DNA of 64,000 nt from Acidobacteriota bacterium (GTDB lineage Bacteria; Acidobacteriota; Terriglobia; Terriglobales; Acidobacteriaceae), in assembly GCA_021793405.1 (NCBI GenBank), contig JAJYSV010000002.1, positions 62,001-126,000 of the forward strand, written 5' to 3'. Position 1 is the first letter of the stretch. Every line of letters starts with the position of its first letter. The notes beneath the pieces were generated by a model that searched no databases, was not told where the DNA came from, and worked only from the letters and a program-made list of their open reading frames with translations. The position numbers and the translations under genes were made by a program. Shown in pieces: positions 63,142 through 64,000 of the stretch.

Positions 63142-64000
63142 ATGAGTCCAATGGAAGCGCAAGTCCAATACAAGAGTCCACTGTTTCAAATGACGCAGAC
63201 GACGCCGACGTGTCTGTGGAATGATTCGGCCTCTGTGGAAGAGCTTCGCTATTCCATTGAACACGGGGCCGTAGGGGCCACCTGCAATCCCTCGATTGCC
63301 GTCTCCGTGCTCAAGAAGGAAATGCCGGTATGGAAACCCCGTATTCAGGCCCTTGCAGAGACCCATGCGCAGGCAACTGAGGACGAAATTGCATGGATGG
63401 TTGTGGAAGAAATGTCCGCGAACGCGGCGCGGCTGCTCAAGCCGATCTTCGACGAGCAGCACGGGCGGAACGGCCGACTTTCCATCCAGACAGATCCGAG
63501 AACGTATCGCAATTCCGATGCGATTGTGGCCCAGGCGGTCAAATTCAATCAGTTGGCCCCGAACATGATTGTTAAAATCGCGGCCACGCGTGCAGGGATT
63601 GTCGCGATCGAGGAAGCGACGTATCGCGGGATTAGCATTAACGCAACCGTCAGCTTCACGCTGCCGCAAGCCATTGCCGTGGCGGAAGCCGTGGAGCGTG
63701 GTTTGAAACGAAGGGAAGCTGAAGGCCTCGAGATCGCGACGATGGGGCCGGTCTGCACGATTATGGTGGGACGGCTGGATGACTGGCTGAAGGTTGTTAT
63801 GGAGAAGCAGAATCTTTCGGTCGACCCGGGCTATCTGGAGTGGGCCGGAGTCGCGGTGTTCAAGAAAGCCTATGAGATCTACCGCAAGCGCGGATACCGG
63901 ATACGCCTTCTGTCCGCGGCGTTCCGCAATCACATGCATTGGAGCGAGTTCATTGGCGGCGATGTGGTCATCTCTCCGCCGTGCGCCTGGCAGCGCCGAT
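63142..64000 (+). CDS. transaldolase-family protein (3' truncated by window)
   Basis: Open from ATG 63142 to the window end (286 codons visible). Features of the transaldolase/TIM-barrel class I aldolase family: ATCNPSIAVSVLKKEM (start of the barrel), SIQTDPRTYRNSDAIVAQAV, the Schiff-base lysine in MIVKIAATRAGIVAIEEA, and INATVSFTLPQAIAVAEAVE. GGGGGA precedes the ATG. It is divergent from iolB across 225 bp bearing two LacI-type operators, so it is probably part of the inositol regulon. It may be a true transaldolase or a pathway aldolase. Confidence 0.82.
   Translation, partial: MSPMEAQVQYKSPLFQMTQTTPTCLWNDSASVEELRYSIEHGAVGATCNPSIAVSVLKKEMPVWKPRIQALAETHAQATEDEIAWMVVEEMSANAARLLKPIFDEQHGRNGRLSIQTDPRTYRNSDAIVAQAVKFNQLAPNMIVKIAATRAGIVAIEEATYRGISINATVSFTLPQAIAVAEAVERGLKRREAEGLEIATMGPVCTIMVGRLDDWLKVVMEKQNLSVDPGYLEWAGVAVFKKAYEIYRKRGYRIRLLSAAFRNHMHWSEFIGGDVVISPPCAWQRR

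Noticed and set aside
1-64000. tRNA, rRNA, integrase, transposase or prophage genes
   Set aside because: I searched by eye on both strands and saw none; this does not replace a tRNA scan.

Overview
The window is a gene-dense, moderately GC-rich bacterial chromosome segment with short spacers, many ATGA start/stop overlaps and almost no mobile DNA. Gene content (hrcA-grpE-dnaJ, two tandem signal peptidases I after RNase III, DUF885 and DUF2911 exported proteins, TonB-like and AsmA envelope proteins, an anti-sigma factor with a periplasmic domain) points to a diderm, most likely an acidobacterium (Terriglobia). That assignment is an inference from gene content and protein style; no marker gene was searched.

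Layout. 1-3.9 kb: rsmE (cut by the window edge) and the minus-strand heat-shock genes hrcA, grpE and dnaJ. 4.0-6.1 kb: a restriction-modification island, a D12-class adenine methylase convergent with a NotI-family endonuclease and overlapping it by 17 bp. 6.3-9.4 kb: LacD-like aldolase, RNase PH, a small XRE regulator and an 88-aa unknown protein. 9.4-12.3 kb: histidine kinase, NtrC-type sigma-54 activator and a receiver-like companion. 12.4-17.7 kb: an exported protein made of eight two-cysteine repeats, a VWA/MoxR-type AAA pair and a Lon-N-like protein. 18-28 kb: thioesterase, Mrp ATPase, mfd, DUF2911, a DUF885 hydrolase, galU, bcp and a 3-methyladenine glycosylase. 28.1-29.2 kb: a DUF4268 protein preceded by a perfect 34-bp tandem duplication at the end of panC. 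29-37 kb: panB-panC, a secreted unknown, a class I isoprenoid-synthase-like enzyme, a lone oligopeptide ABC ATPase, a manganese-catalase remnant and dnaG. 37-49.7 kb: TPR protein, rnc, lepB x2, AsmA, VTT protein, MogA-like protein, TonB-like protein with a coupled 46-aa membrane ORF, miaA and tdh. 49.7-54.4 kb: a 31-bp perfect hairpin, rpoD, an ECF sigma/anti-sigma pair with a recognisable self-type promoter, and a fatty acid desaturase. 54.5-64 kb: a myo-inositol catabolic cluster (iolG, LacI regulator, PfkB kinase, iolE, iolA, iolD, iolB) and a divergent transaldolase-family gene running off the window.

How the genes work together. The inositol genes cover oxidation (IolG), dehydration (IolE), ring opening (IolD), isomerisation (IolB), phosphorylation (PfkB kinase) and the final semialdehyde step (IolA). 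The dedicated aldolase is absent; a transaldolase-like gene sits where it might be expected. A shared palindrome (TGnACACGTGTnCA) at the regulator and at the iolB/transaldolase divergent promoter suggests one LacI regulon. The least ordinary items are the NotI-type R-M pair with a possible autoregulatory methylase, the lone isoprenoid-synthase-like protein, the two-cysteine repeat protein and the long tdh/rpoD hairpin.
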